Shown: piece by piece, positions 46,226-55,270 of the stretch
How positions within the stretch are numbered: the stretch's first letter is position 1
Layout: every line of letters starts with the position of its first letter
Origin: Sphingobacterium sp. LZ7M1
GTDB lineage: Bacteria; Bacteroidota; Bacteroidia; Sphingobacteriales; Sphingobacteriaceae
Length of the DNA stretch: 64,000 nucleotides
Reading direction: 5' to 3'
Assembly (NCBI RefSeq): GCF_024296865.1
Contig: NZ_CP101134.1
Location: 3,782,001-3,846,000 of the forward strand
Made by a program: the position numbers and the translations under genes
Notes under the pieces: model-generated
The model's input: only the letters and a program-made list of their open reading frames with translations
What the model was told of the DNA's origin: nothing
The model's database searches: none

Positions 46226-46612
46226 CTATCTCTTGATTATTGGCGACTTGACGGTCGCTGAATCCTGTTTGACAATCATGGAATGCTCGTCCAGCTTCTT
46301 TGTCCCCGGCATTTTCACCGACCCCTCACCTGACAGTTTTTTCTCCAAGATTACGGTATCATCATGATCCTTCAGCACATCATGTGGAGTAACCATAAAG
46401 CCCTGTCTATTACCCTTATAGGCATTTGGAATCTCTACCGATTTATTCATGGAATCCAACAAGGGGATCTTGAACTGCTTTAAACTATCCTTGGGATTAA
46501 GGTCAACCTTAAAATCTAATGGTTTCTTTTTTTGAATATTTTGATTATTTTGAGCAGAAGAAGGAATTGCCCAAATCAGGAATAAGAAGGAAATCAAGAT
46601 GAAATTTTTCAT
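46226..46612 (-). CDS. Secreted protein of unknown function
   Basis: I do not recognise this 128-residue protein. It has a clear signal peptide (1-20, ending SSAQ) and then a Lys/Asp-rich, probably disordered mature part with the segment PNAYKGNRQGFMVTPHDVL. No Cys and no membrane helix are present in the mature chain. It lies alone between pyk and the two-component genes, divergent from the latter. Confidence 0.6.
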   Translation of the reverse strand: MKNFILISFLFLIWAIPSSAQNNQNIQKKKPLDFKVDLNPKDSLKQFKIPLLDSMNKSVEIPNAYKGNRQGFMVTPHDVLKDHDDTVILEKKLSGEGSVKMPGTKKLDEHSMIVKQDSATVKSPIIKR

Positions 46613-46724
46613 AATCAGTATCTTAAGTCATTATTCTATAACAAAAGAAATCCTATTCTGCTAAAAAAGCTAAAAACTTGCTGTTAAATTGTGTTAAATG
46701 AGAAAATTAGCTGTTTTCCCTTAT

Positions 46725-46732
46725 TACTTTTG
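46725..46732 (+). promoter_or_regulatory. -7 promoter element directly in front of the histidine kinase gene
   Basis: TACTTTTG matches TAnnTTTG and ends 6 bases before the ATG at 46739. Transcription would start at or next to the start codon, giving a leaderless or nearly leaderless mRNA. Confidence 0.45.
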
Positions 46733-46738
46733 TAACAA

Positions 46739-48610
46739 ATGAAAAAAAGAAGTATTGCATTGATTATTTGGCTTATGTCCATCGCGCTGATCGGCGTAAT
46801 GGCAATGCAGTATTATTTTGTGCGGGAATCCTTCATCAAGGAGTCCAAACTTTTTGATGAGGAAGTCAAGGCATCCCTTTCTGCCGTGGCCAATAAGATC
46901 GAGCGTCAGGAAATCTATGATTTCGCAAGGGAACAAGAACGACTTAACCAAGAGAAGTTCAGGATTGACCAGGAACGCATCCAAAAGAACGAAAAGATCC
47001 TTGCCTTGCAGGTGCAATACCAGGACAGCATCAAAACCTTGCAGAGAAGGGCTTTTGCCCATACCACCAGGTTCAACTTTCTGGAAAGAGAACTGAACCA
47101 ACAGTTCCCGGCGGTACCCATCAGCAATGATTTCTATGAAACGTACCTAAAGAGAAAAGAATACAAGCACCTAGTGCGAATCACCTTGGAACAGGGCCTA
47201 ACCTCCGACAATACCATTGGAGAGTTCACCAATGTGGAGGCCATCAAGGTCGTTCCTAGGATTGCGCAGAAGGACGATAGTACCCGATACCTGATCCCCG
47301 TATTCAACCCACCTTCCACCGAAGCGATTGCTTACCAGATCAGGACCCTACCCCCTCGTTATGATTCCAAGACCCTGTCAAAGATCGAGGAACTCGAGAT
47401 TAAGCTCAATAACCTGAGAGGACAGCGATTATCAGAGGCCGCAACACTATATGACACCATTGCCATGTTAGGAGGCAAGAAAAGCTCTGTAATCGCCGAT
47501 GTAGCCATGGGTATGGAATTATCCAAAAGACCTTTGGCCGAACGTATCAACGGGAAGAAAACCGTCAATCTATTGATCCACGAACTCCGTGAAAGAGGAA
47601 TAAAATCCTCCTTCGTCATGGAGATCAAGGATTTCAATAAGATGCCCGTTTTCCAAGGAGTCTATCAATTCAACAATGAGCAACTCAAGGAAGTCAATAA
47701 TCCTTTGATCTATACCGCTAGACTATTCCAAGGAGACCGTGGCAATGCTCCTGGCGAGCTCAGCATACATTTCCCTAACAAGGGCGGAATTATTGCCGAG
47801 ACCATGGGCTATTGGCTATTTCCGACCATCCTAGCCTTATTGGCGCTGTTGATCGGATGTTTTGCCTATACGTTGAGCATCATCTTCAAGCAGAAGAAGA
47901 TGTCGGAGATGAAAACCGACTTCATCAACAACATGACCCACGAGTTCAAGACACCGGTAGCCACCATCATGATCGCTAGTGAATCCTTACGTGACCCTGA
48001 GATTTCCGCCGATGGCAAGCGTGTCAACAAATTGGCAAACATTATCTACGATGAGAATGTCCGTTTAGGCTCGCATATCGAACGCGTCCTGAACATTGCC
48101 CGTCTGGAGAAAGAAAACCTAAAGATCGAGCGCACCAATGTGCACATCAACTCCTTGGCCAACGCAGTCTTGGAGAGCATGCGACTACAGATGGACAAGG
48201 CAGAAGGCACCTTGAATATTGACATTTCAGCAGGCAATGATTTAGTGGTTGGCGATGAACTTCACCTTTCCAATGTGATGTTCAACCTGGTCGACAATGC
48301 AATTAAATACTCTCAAGAAAAACCAGAAATCACTTTTAAGACTTTTAATAGAGGGAACAGTATCGTAATATCCGTTGCAGACAAGGGAATGGGAATGACC
48401 AAGGACCAACAGGAAAAGATATTTGACCAGTTCTATCGCATACCTACGGGAAATATCCACAACGTGAAAGGCTTCGGTCTAGGGCTAAGCTATGTTAACG
48501 ATATCATCAAAAGACTGAACGGAAAAATCTCCGTAAAAAGCGAAAAAGATAAAGGCACACAATTTGAAGTAACTCTTCCTTTAAAGGACGCATCCAAGGA
48601 AGTAGCATAA
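46739..48610 (+). CDS. Sensor histidine kinase (RprX-like)
   Basis: This 623-residue inner-membrane sensor has one helix at 7-26 and a periplasmic sensor region with a charged coiled-coil stretch (about 55-110). A second helix lies at 357-383. The HisKA domain has the phosphorylated His401 in NNMTHEFKTPVATIM. A HATPase domain follows with the N box (NLVDNAIKYS) and G boxes (DKGMGM, GFGLGL). The layout and its partner resemble the Bacteroides RprX/RprY pair. The signal sensed is unknown. The regulator gene follows 18 bases downstream. Confidence 0.9.
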   Translation: MKKRSIALIIWLMSIALIGVMAMQYYFVRESFIKESKLFDEEVKASLSAVANKIERQEIYDFAREQERLNQEKFRIDQERIQKNEKILALQVQYQDSIKTLQRRAFAHTTRFNFLERELNQQFPAVPISNDFYETYLKRKEYKHLVRITLEQGLTSDNTIGEFTNVEAIKVVPRIAQKDDSTRYLIPVFNPPSTEAIAYQIRTLPPRYDSKTLSKIEELEIKLNNLRGQRLSEAATLYDTIAMLGGKKSSVIADVAMGMELSKRPLAERINGKKTVNLLIHELRERGIKSSFVMEIKDFNKMPVFQGVYQFNNEQLKEVNNPLIYTARLFQGDRGNAPGELSIHFPNKGGIIAETMGYWLFPTILALLALLIGCFAYTLSIIFKQKKMSEMKTDFINNMTHEFKTPVATIMIASESLRDPEISADGKRVNKLANIIYDENVRLGSHIERVLNIARLEKENLKIERTNVHINSLANAVLESMRLQMDKAEGTLNIDISAGNDLVVGDELHLSNVMFNLVDNAIKYSQEKPEITFKTFNRGNSIVISVADKGMGMTKDQQEKIFDQFYRIPTGNIHNVKGFGLGLSYVNDIIKRLNGKISVKSEKDKGTQFEVTLPLKDASKEVA

Positions 48611-48628
48611 CATAAGAAAGAGAAAAGT

Positions 48629-49318
48629 ATGAATCAAAAGATATTATTAGCAGAAGATGATCCTAATTTGGGCGAATTACTGAAGGATTATCTTGAATTA
48701 AAAGGAAAATTTGACGTTGTGCTCTGTACAGATGGTCAAGAAGGAATGGATGCCTTCCGAAAGGAAGAATTCGACCTTTGCATCCTGGATGTCATGATGC
48801 CCAAAAAAGATGGCTTCTCCCTTGGAAAGGATATCCGCAAGATCAATCAGACGGTCCCTATCATCTATGCTACTGCAAAAGGCATGATGGAGGACAAAAC
48901 CCAGGCCTTCGAACTAGGTGGTGACGACTATATCACCAAGCCTTTCCGTGTTGAAGAACTTTTATTGAGAATAAATGCGCTATTAAAGAGAGCTTCCAAG
49001 GACAAAGAAGAAGAAATATCAGACAAGTTTGAGATCGGCGATTATTTCTTCGATTACACCAGTCAGATTATCTCCTACAAAGGTCAACAACAGAAACTGT
49101 CTACCAAGGAGGCCGAGTTGCTTCGTTTGCTTTGCTTAAAGAAAAACGATGTCCTGACCCGCGAAGAAGCCCTGATCAAAATATGGCATGACGACAATTA
49201 CTTTACCGGCCGAAGCATGGACGTATTCCTAAGTAAACTGAGGAAATACCTCAAAGAAGATCCAAACGTGGAAATCGTCAATGTGCATGGTAAAGGATAT
49301 AAATTGTTGGTTAGCTAA
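48629..49318 (+). CDS. OmpR-family response regulator (RprY-like)
   Basis: This 229-residue protein has a receiver domain with the acidic pair Glu9/Asp10, phosphoacceptor Asp54 in CILDVMMPKKDG, and Lys104 in YITKPF. A winged-helix DNA-binding domain follows (LSTKEAELLRLLCLKKNDVLTREE, ending VHGKGYKLLV). It is the partner of the histidine kinase just upstream. The transcript ends at a hairpin about 90 bases later. Confidence 0.93.
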   Translation: MNQKILLAEDDPNLGELLKDYLELKGKFDVVLCTDGQEGMDAFRKEEFDLCILDVMMPKKDGFSLGKDIRKINQTVPIIYATAKGMMEDKTQAFELGGDDYITKPFRVEELLLRINALLKRASKDKEEEISDKFEIGDYFFDYTSQIISYKGQQQKLSTKEAELLRLLCLKKNDVLTREEALIKIWHDDNYFTGRSMDVFLSKLRKYLKEDPNVEIVNVHGKGYKLLVS

Positions 49319-49541
49319 GGATGGATGTGAGATATGAGATGTGAGATGTGAGTGTCCATCCCTAAATAGGGTTGACCGTTTTTATACATATCCAAAATCA
49401 AAATATATAAAGGGGCAAAAGTATTTTTGCCCCTTTTTTGATAGAATTATATCCAGCTACTTTTAAACCACGATTTCTCTCATACTCAATGAACTAAAAT
49501 ATAGAAAACCCTCGCTTTCTCATATCCCAAATCTCACATCT
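49319..49541. repeat. Paired inverted GAGATATGAG-type repeat, locus B
   Basis: Tandem-like GTGAGATATGAGATGTGAGA units at about 49326-49352 face a complementary copy, CTCATATCCCAAATCTCACAT, at 49519-49539. The outer GGATGGA/TCCATCC pair (49319-49325, 49355-49361) adds a local hairpin. The same kind of pair occurs at 41363-41512. The two arms enclose the terminator of the response regulator gene. Confidence 0.65.
49410..49440 (+). terminator. Terminator of the two-component operon
   Basis: AAGGGGCAAAA (49410-49420) pairs perfectly with TTTTGCCCCTT (49425-49435), loop GTAT, followed by T residues. Confidence 0.88.
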
Positions 49542-49554
49542 AAAATCTTTTTCC

Positions 49555-49585
49555 TTGGAAAATAAAAATCTTATCCATAACTTAG
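49555..49585 (+). promoter_or_regulatory. metE: Probable promoter of the metE riboswitch transcript
   Basis: TTGG (49555-49558), 19 bases, then TAACTTAG (49578-49585, seven of eight to TAnnTTTG). The predicted start, near 49590, falls exactly at the first base of the riboswitch, which supports the assignment. Confidence 0.5.
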
Positions 49586-49590
49586 CCGAC

Positions 49591-49687
49591 GCTTATAGAG
49601 AAAGGCAGAGGGACTAGACCCGATGAAGCCTTAGCAACCTGTCTCTTGACAAGGTGCTACATTCTACCCCGATTGGGAAAGATAAGC
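49591..49687 (+). ncRNA. SAM-I riboswitch controlling metE
   Basis: The sequence carries the SAM-I (S-box) core: closing stem GCTTAT (49591-49596) with ATAAGC (49682-49687), the block CAGAGGGACTAGACCCGATGAAG and the invariant TTAGCAACC. It senses S-adenosylmethionine and lowers metE expression when SAM is plentiful. No intrinsic terminator follows before the ATG, so control may be translational. GCCTTCTCT (49709-49717) could pair with the 5' strand AGAGAAAGGC (49597-49606) as an alternative fold. Confidence 0.93.
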
Positions 49688-49763
49688 TGGTTACAGGAAT
49701 CCTAGGTAGCCTTCTCTTAGCAAAAAGACTTATTGGAATTTATTTAATTTAGTAGAGAACTAT

Positions 49764-52073
49764 ATGCTATTAACAAACAATTTAGGCTACCCACGTGTGG
49801 GTGCTTTCCGTGAACTGAAGAAAGCTAACGAAGCTTACTGGGCAAAGAAAATCAGCGCGGAAGAATTATTGCAGGCTGGACTTAAAATCCGTGAAAGCAA
49901 TTGGAAGACTCAAAAAGATGCAGGTATCGAATTGATCCCATCGAATGATTTCTCATTCTATGACCAAGTCCTAGACTTATCTTTAACTGTTGGAGCTATT
50001 CCCGCTCGTTACAACTCCCTTTTGAACAAAATCGATCGCCAATATAACCTAGACTTATATTTTGCGATGGCTCGTGGTTTCCAAGAAGGTGGCGTTGATG
50101 TAACTGCCATGGAAATGACCAAGTGGTTTGATACAAACTACCACTATATCGTTCCTGAATTCGTGAAAGATCAAGAATTCAAACTGACTTCAGAAAAATT
50201 CCTAAGTGAATACAATGAAGCAAAACAATCAGGTATCGAAACTAAACCTGTCCTGATTGGCCCTATCACTTACCTATTGTTAGGTAAAGAAAAAGAAGCT
50301 GATTTTAACCGTATCGATCTAATCGACAGATTACTTCCAGTATACGAAGAGATCTTGGCTAAACTTGCTGATGCTGGCGCTAAATACGTGCAGATCGATG
50401 AGCCTTTCTTGGCTTTAGATATCGATGATGCTACCAAAGCTCTTTACGGAAAAGTATTCGAAAAGTTAGCTGCAGCTGCCAAAGGCATCAAATTAATCGT
50501 TGCTACATACTTCGAGGCATTAGGAAACAACGAAGACATTGCTGTTAACCTTCCTGTGCATGCGTTACACCTAGACTTAGTTCGTGGTGAAAACCAACTT
50601 GACACGATATTATCCAAAGTTCCTGCTTCCCTAACCCTTTCATTAGGTGTTGTTGAAGGCCGTAACATTTGGAAAAACGACTACGAAAACTCATTGAAAA
50701 AAATCAAACAAGCTGTTGATGCTTTAGGAAAAGACCGTGTTTGGATCGCTCCTTCTTCATCTTTATTGCATGTTCCTTTTGATTTGGACAATGAGAACAA
50801 TGAAGAGTCCCTACCTGCTGAGGTTAAAAACTGGTTAGCATTCGCTAAACAAAAATTAGCTGAGGTAAAAGACCTTGCAGTATTGGCTGAAGGTGAAGTT
50901 GATGCTGAAACACAAAAACGTTTCGAAGCAAACAAAGAAGCTGCTGAGAGCCGCCGTACTTCTCCATTAATCCACAGACCAGAGGTTAAAAACCGCGTCA
51001 GCAACATCACTGATGAAGATGCTAAGCGTACTTCTACTTTCAACGCTCGTAAAGAAGCGCAACAAGCGAAGTTCAATCTTCCAGGATTCGCAACCACTAC
51101 AATCGGTTCATTCCCACAAACTAAGGATGTTCGTAAATGGAGAGCTGACTTGAAAAAAGGTGCCATCTCTCAAGAAGAATACGATAAAGAAATCGCTGCT
51201 GAAACAGAAAGAACAATCCGTTTACAGGAAGATTTAGATATCGATGTATTGGTACACGGTGAATTCGAACGTAATGACATGGTGGAATACTTCGGTGAGC
51301 AATTAGCTGGATATGCATTCACACAAAACGGGTGGGTTCAATCTTACGGTTCTCGTTGTGTTAAACCTCCAATTATTTTTGGTGATGTTTACCGTCCTGA
51401 AGACATGACTGTTCGTTGGTCTGCTTATGCGCAGTCTTTGACCAACCGTCCTGTAAAAGGAATGTTGACTGGTCCTGTAACCATCTTACAATGGTCATTC
51501 GTACGTAACGACCAACCTCGTTCTACAACTACATACCAAATCGCTTTGGCAATCTTGGACGAAGTTCAGGCATTGGAAAAAGCAGGTATCAAGATCATCC
51601 AAATTGATGAGCCAGCTATCCGTGAAGGACTTCCTCTACGCAAAGCTGATCAGCAGGAATACTTAGACTGGGCTGTACGTGCATTCCGCGTTTCTTCATC
51701 CAATGTTGATGACGATACACAAATCCACACGCACATGTGCTATTCTGAGTTCAACGATATTATCCAAGATATCGCTGCCATGGATGCTGACGTAATCACC
51801 ATCGAGACTTCTCGTTCTCAAATGGAACTGTTAGATGCTTTCGCAGACTTCAAATATCCTAACGATATTGGTCCAGGTGTATATGATATCCACTCTCCAC
51901 GTGTTCCTAGCACAGAAGAGATGGTTAACTTATTACGCAAAGCAAAAGCAGTAGTTCCTGCAGAGCAATTATGGGTAAACCCTGACTGTGGTCTGAAGAC
52001 TCGTGCTTGGCCAGAAACTAAAGCTGCCTTAGAATCTATGGTAGAAGCTGCCAAAATCCTAAGAGCTGAATAA
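49764..52073 (+). CDS. metE: Cobalamin-independent methionine synthase
   Basis: The enzyme methylates homocysteine with methyltetrahydrofolate-triglutamate. The 769 residues span two barrel domains. The N-terminal half begins LTNNLGYPRVGAFRELKKA. The C-terminal catalytic half has TTIGSFPQTKDVRKWR and the zinc ligands in THMCYSEFNDI (His, Cys) and NPDCGLKTRAW (Cys). Length is standard. A SAM-I riboswitch 77 bases upstream regulates it, and a terminator follows. Confidence 0.97.
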   Translation: MLLTNNLGYPRVGAFRELKKANEAYWAKKISAEELLQAGLKIRESNWKTQKDAGIELIPSNDFSFYDQVLDLSLTVGAIPARYNSLLNKIDRQYNLDLYFAMARGFQEGGVDVTAMEMTKWFDTNYHYIVPEFVKDQEFKLTSEKFLSEYNEAKQSGIETKPVLIGPITYLLLGKEKEADFNRIDLIDRLLPVYEEILAKLADAGAKYVQIDEPFLALDIDDATKALYGKVFEKLAAAAKGIKLIVATYFEALGNNEDIAVNLPVHALHLDLVRGENQLDTILSKVPASLTLSLGVVEGRNIWKNDYENSLKKIKQAVDALGKDRVWIAPSSSLLHVPFDLDNENNEESLPAEVKNWLAFAKQKLAEVKDLAVLAEGEVDAETQKRFEANKEAAESRRTSPLIHRPEVKNRVSNITDEDAKRTSTFNARKEAQQAKFNLPGFATTTIGSFPQTKDVRKWRADLKKGAISQEEYDKEIAAETERTIRLQEDLDIDVLVHGEFERNDMVEYFGEQLAGYAFTQNGWVQSYGSRCVKPPIIFGDVYRPEDMTVRWSAYAQSLTNRPVKGMLTGPVTILQWSFVRNDQPRSTTTYQIALAILDEVQALEKAGIKIIQIDEPAIREGLPLRKADQQEYLDWAVRAFRVSSSNVDDDTQIHTHMCYSEFNDIIQDIAAMDADVITIETSRSQMELLDAFADFKYPNDIGPGVYDIHSPRVPSTEEMVNLLRKAKAVVPAEQLWVNPDCGLKTRAWPETKAALESMVEAAKILRAE

Positions 52074-52097
52074 GAAACATTAGTAATTTAAAATAAG

Positions 52098-52130
52098 ATA
52101 AAGGCCGAGCAATTTTTGTTCGGCCTTTTA
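52098..52130. terminator. Bidirectional terminator between metE and permease gene
   Basis: A 13-bp stem with one G-T pair (52100-52112 with 52116-52128) is flanked by A- and T-rich sequence, in the gap between converging genes. Confidence 0.85.
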
Positions 52131-52138
52131 CTTATCAT

Positions 52139-53530
52139 TTATTTTAATACAGGTTTCTTTCGATTGGCAAAATAATAGATCGGCACTCCCATCAGGATCA
52201 ATATAAACCCAGGCCAGGTGTACTGTGGTTTATACAAGATCAAAAGCACACAGAAAGCTGTTCCGATCAAGAGATAGACCAATGGAGGGATAGGATATAA
52301 GAATGTTTTATAGGGTCTTTCCAGATCAGGTCTCTTCCAGCGCTGATACATCATCGCCAGGACCGTGATCATATAGAAAATCACGATCACAAAGGACACC
52401 ATGTCCAATAGGTTCCCATACTGCCCGCTCAAACACAATAGCGAAGCCCAGATTCCCTGAAACCAGAGTGACTTTTCCGGAACATCATTCTTGTTGTTTG
52501 GAATGGCCTGCTTCAGGAAAAGGCCATCCTTGGCCATGCTCTGAAAAACCCTTGCTCCTGAAAGCACAATTCCATTCACGCAGCCAAAGGTTGAGATCAT
52601 CACCAATATGGCCATGATAATGGTCCCTGCGCTTCCCAATAACTTTTCAGCAGCAGCTATCGCAACTCGATCATTCGCGGCAAAGGCAATTTCTTCTCGA
52701 TTTAAAGTGGCTAAATAAACATAATTGGCAAACAGGTAGAGGATCATCACCAAGCTGGTTCCGATCACCATGGCTATCACCACAGTCTTCTTCGCATTCT
52801 TGATCTCCCCCGCCACGAAGGTTACATTTTCCCAGGCCACACTACTGAAAACCGAACCTACCATGGCCGCAGCAATTCCACCAAGCAACACATTACCTGA
52901 AATCTCTTTCCAGCTTGAATGGTCAAGATTCTGCGAAGCAGACCAACCGAAGCTCATGTTCCCTGAAAACTGATTGCTCTCGATCAATAGAAGCCCGCCA
53001 ACGATCAGGGCCAATAAGGCAATGACCTTGGAAGAGGTGAAGACGGATTGGACAATCTTGCCACTCCGCACCCCCTTACTGTTGATAAAAGTTAACAACA
53101 GTATGATTCCAATGGCAAGGATCTGCATCCAGGTGATCATAAAGGTGCCATTCTGGTAAATGGGAGCTGCATCATTCAGCTGTGGAAAGAGGTAGCCGGC
53201 AAATTTGCCAAAAGCAACCGCAACAGCGGCAATGGTTCCTGTCTGGATCACGGCAAATAAGCTCCATCCATACAGAAAGCCAGTCATTTTCCCAAAGACT
53301 TCAGTCAGGTAGGTATATTGTCCACCAGCTTTAGGGTACATCGAAGAAAGTTCACCATAACAGATTGCGGCAGCAATGGTCGCAACCGCAGTAATCAGCC
53401 ATATATCAATCAGCCAATAGCCCGACCCTAACTGTCGCATCATATCCGATGAAACAATAAAGATCCCACTTCCAATCATAGAACCCATGACAATCATAAT
53501 GGAGTCCCATAAATTGAGTTTTTTATTCAT
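52139..53530 (-). CDS. APC-family amino acid permease
   Basis: This 463-residue inner-membrane transporter has twelve hydrophobic helices. The first broken helix carries GSMIGSGIFIVSSD, the substrate-binding signature of the APC/LAT group. AICYGELSSMYPKAGGQYTYL follows in helices 2-3. Such proteins move amino acids with protons or by exchange. Its place beside metE does not show its substrate. A consensus -7 element lies 20 bases upstream. Confidence 0.9.
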   Translation of the reverse strand: MNKKLNLWDSIMIVMGSMIGSGIFIVSSDMMRQLGSGYWLIDIWLITAVATIAAAICYGELSSMYPKAGGQYTYLTEVFGKMTGFLYGWSLFAVIQTGTIAAVAVAFGKFAGYLFPQLNDAAPIYQNGTFMITWMQILAIGIILLLTFINSKGVRSGKIVQSVFTSSKVIALLALIVGGLLLIESNQFSGNMSFGWSASQNLDHSSWKEISGNVLLGGIAAAMVGSVFSSVAWENVTFVAGEIKNAKKTVVIAMVIGTSLVMILYLFANYVYLATLNREEIAFAANDRVAIAAAEKLLGSAGTIIMAILVMISTFGCVNGIVLSGARVFQSMAKDGLFLKQAIPNNKNDVPEKSLWFQGIWASLLCLSGQYGNLLDMVSFVIVIFYMITVLAMMYQRWKRPDLERPYKTFLYPIPPLVYLLIGTAFCVLLILYKPQYTWPGFILILMGVPIYYFANRKKPVLK

Positions 53531-53549
53531 AATTGGTTATTATATTCAC

Positions 53550-53557
53550 CAAACGTA
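53550..53557 (-). promoter_or_regulatory. -7 promoter element of the permease gene
   Basis: On the minus strand TACGTTTG matches TAnnTTTG, 20 bases before the ATG. The upstream TTTG is not at the ideal distance. Confidence 0.45.
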
Positions 53558-53639
53558 CAAATAATTATTATGTTAATAATTTTCTTATTTCATAAAATTG
53601 TTGTTACCACATTTATTAGCGTAAATGAGACATCTCACA

Positions 53640-54260
53640 CAGTATCAGCGTATCATGCCGTTACCCGAAGAAGAAAGGTTCTCGGAACATAGCATAGCTT
53701 TCCTGTAAATAAACCGGTATTGGCGTACAGTTCGTCAATCTTCGATTGACGATGACAGAGCCTTTTGCTGGAGTACCGAACAGATTCTTCACGAATTGTT
53801 CAGAATCAGAAGTTTTCTGAGAGGGATTCAGAGTGAAACGAAGAATCTATTACTGTTTTTTTTAATGGATTGTTATCATTGCGAAATCGTAAGATGAGCA
53901 ATCTATTTTCTTTCCACAGAAAGATTCATTGAAAAATATTTCACCCACGCTGTGGGTTCTCTTTGTAGACAAACATTATCCTTCCGAAGGAAGCCCTTTA
54001 GCCACCGGCTCATTTCCAATGGCGGAAAAATGGAAAGAATGCCGTTGCCCTGTGCGATGGGATTGCTAAAATAAATCTGCCCTTCTAGGGCAGTATAGCT
54101 CAAAAATAATCCTTTACCCCTGTCAACCTGAGGCACGAAGGTTCTCGGAACCAGACAAATAATCTTGGCGAACGGTTCCTGCACCTTCGGTCCAGGATGA
54201 CACGCATGGGTATAAGAAAACCATACAGATTCCTCACTATACGTTCAGAATCAAAATGCG
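53640..54260. repeat. Intergenic repeat cluster with flanking duplicated modules
   Basis: The 849-base gap 53531-54379 has no credible gene. Two diverged copies of one module (53675-53810 and 54138-54255) share AAGGTTCTCGGAAC, an ACAGATTC(T/C)TCAC box and GTTCAGAATCA in the same order. Between them is a stretch with small perfect hairpins: ACCCAC/GTGGGT (53943-53957), TCCTT/AAGGA (53979-53991) and CTGCCC/GGGCAG (54077-54093). CGTCAATC/GATTGACG (53733-53751) lies inside the first module. The phrases resemble dispersed intergenic repeats I know from Bacteroidota genomes. A 93-codon minus-strand frame here is judged non-coding. Confidence 0.65.
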
Positions 54261-54379
54261 CTATAGAAGGCTTCAAAAGTAACGAAGAGAATCATTTCAC
54301 CTTTATGGCAATTCCCACTGTAGACCTCCATATCAAACATTATCATTTTGAAATTGTTTAATAAACTAAACACAGAACT

Positions 54380-54562
54380 ATGAATAGATATATTGGATTT
54401 TTGGCACTTGCACTGACAACATCATTGTTCAGCAGCTGTTCGTTAATTGAAGGAATTTTTAAAGCAGGGATGTGGTGGGGAATCATCTTAGTGATTGGCG
54501 CCGTTGTCCTCGTAATATGGTTGATTTCCAAGCTGTTTGGGGGACGCGGGGGAACAAATTAA
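54380..54562 (+). CDS. Small lipoprotein with one membrane helix
   Basis: This 60-residue protein has a lipoprotein-type signal with lipobox FSSC (Cys20), a short segment SLIEGIFKAGMWW, then a hydrophobic helix (about 33-52) and a Gly-rich end GGRGGTN. Similar small proteins (SxIEGIFKAGMWWGI) are widespread in Bacteroidota without a known role. The gene stands 65 bases before the DUF4833-like gene and may share its transcript. Confidence 0.75.
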   Translation: MNRYIGFLALALTTSLFSSCSLIEGIFKAGMWWGIILVIGAVVLVIWLISKLFGGRGGTN

Positions 54563-54627
54563 ACTTTAACTAAAATTTCATTATCACTTAATGCGAATAT
54601 CAGTAACTTCCCATCAAAATAAATAAG

Positions 54628-55152
54628 ATGAATAGATTCATTTTGAGCTTACTGATATTCGTTACTACTCACTATGCACAAGCCCAAGAAGGCTACCCTA
54701 CTCCAACCAACAAAGAAAACCTGCTCTTCTATATCCAACACAATCGAGGTAAGAACACCTTTATCTACGACCTGAATAAGAATGGATCAAATAAAGTGGA
54801 CGAAGATGAACCAATCCGGGTCTATCGCCAAATATTTGATAAGTCCGGAGAAATAAGACCCCTTACCGGTATTCAGAAAAACTTTGCCTATGGCATCGAA
54901 GCCAAGCCTATTGACGCCCATACCTACGAAGCAACCATTGTATCGCTTCCCAGTCAGAAATTTTACCTGACCGTTCCAACAAAAGGCAAAGCCTACGTTG
55001 TGACTACCGTCAATGGGCTAAAAATAAAAGTAAACAGGATTTTCATTAGACAAAAAGATGGCACATCTGGCTTAACAACCAAGGTCGATTACATTCTTTT
55101 TTACGGAACTTCCAAAAACAAAGAGGTCGTAGAGAAACTCCTGATCGACTAA
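54628..55152 (+). CDS. DUF4833-like secreted protein
   Basis: This 174-residue exported protein has a signal peptide (1-19, ending AQAQ). The mature part is beta-rich, with NLLFYIQHNRGKNTFIYDLN, an acidic turn KVDEDEPIRVY and KVNRIFIRQKDG. This matches what I recall of the DUF4833 family in Bacteroidota. Its function is unknown, and no catalytic residues stand out. Confidence 0.65.
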   Translation: MNRFILSLLIFVTTHYAQAQEGYPTPTNKENLLFYIQHNRGKNTFIYDLNKNGSNKVDEDEPIRVYRQIFDKSGEIRPLTGIQKNFAYGIEAKPIDAHTYEATIVSLPSQKFYLTVPTKGKAYVVTTVNGLKIKVNRIFIRQKDGTSGLTTKVDYILFYGTSKNKEVVEKLLID

Positions 55153-55270
55153 AAGTCCCATTTTTAAAATATTTTAAATAGCTATTTCTGGTTCCCACCG
55201 CATAGCACAGGATGGATATTTCAATTTTTTAACCGTAATTTCGTGGGCACCACCTAAATCTTAAATAAAA

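Noticed and set aside
50681..51166. 161-codon minus-strand frame inside metE
   Set aside because: It is a Ser/Leu/Ala-rich antisense shadow of a conserved gene.
53903..54184. 93-codon open frame on the minus strand
   Set aside because: It lies across an array of hairpins in a repeat cluster and has no recognisable domain or start context; its apparent protein sequence follows the repeat units.
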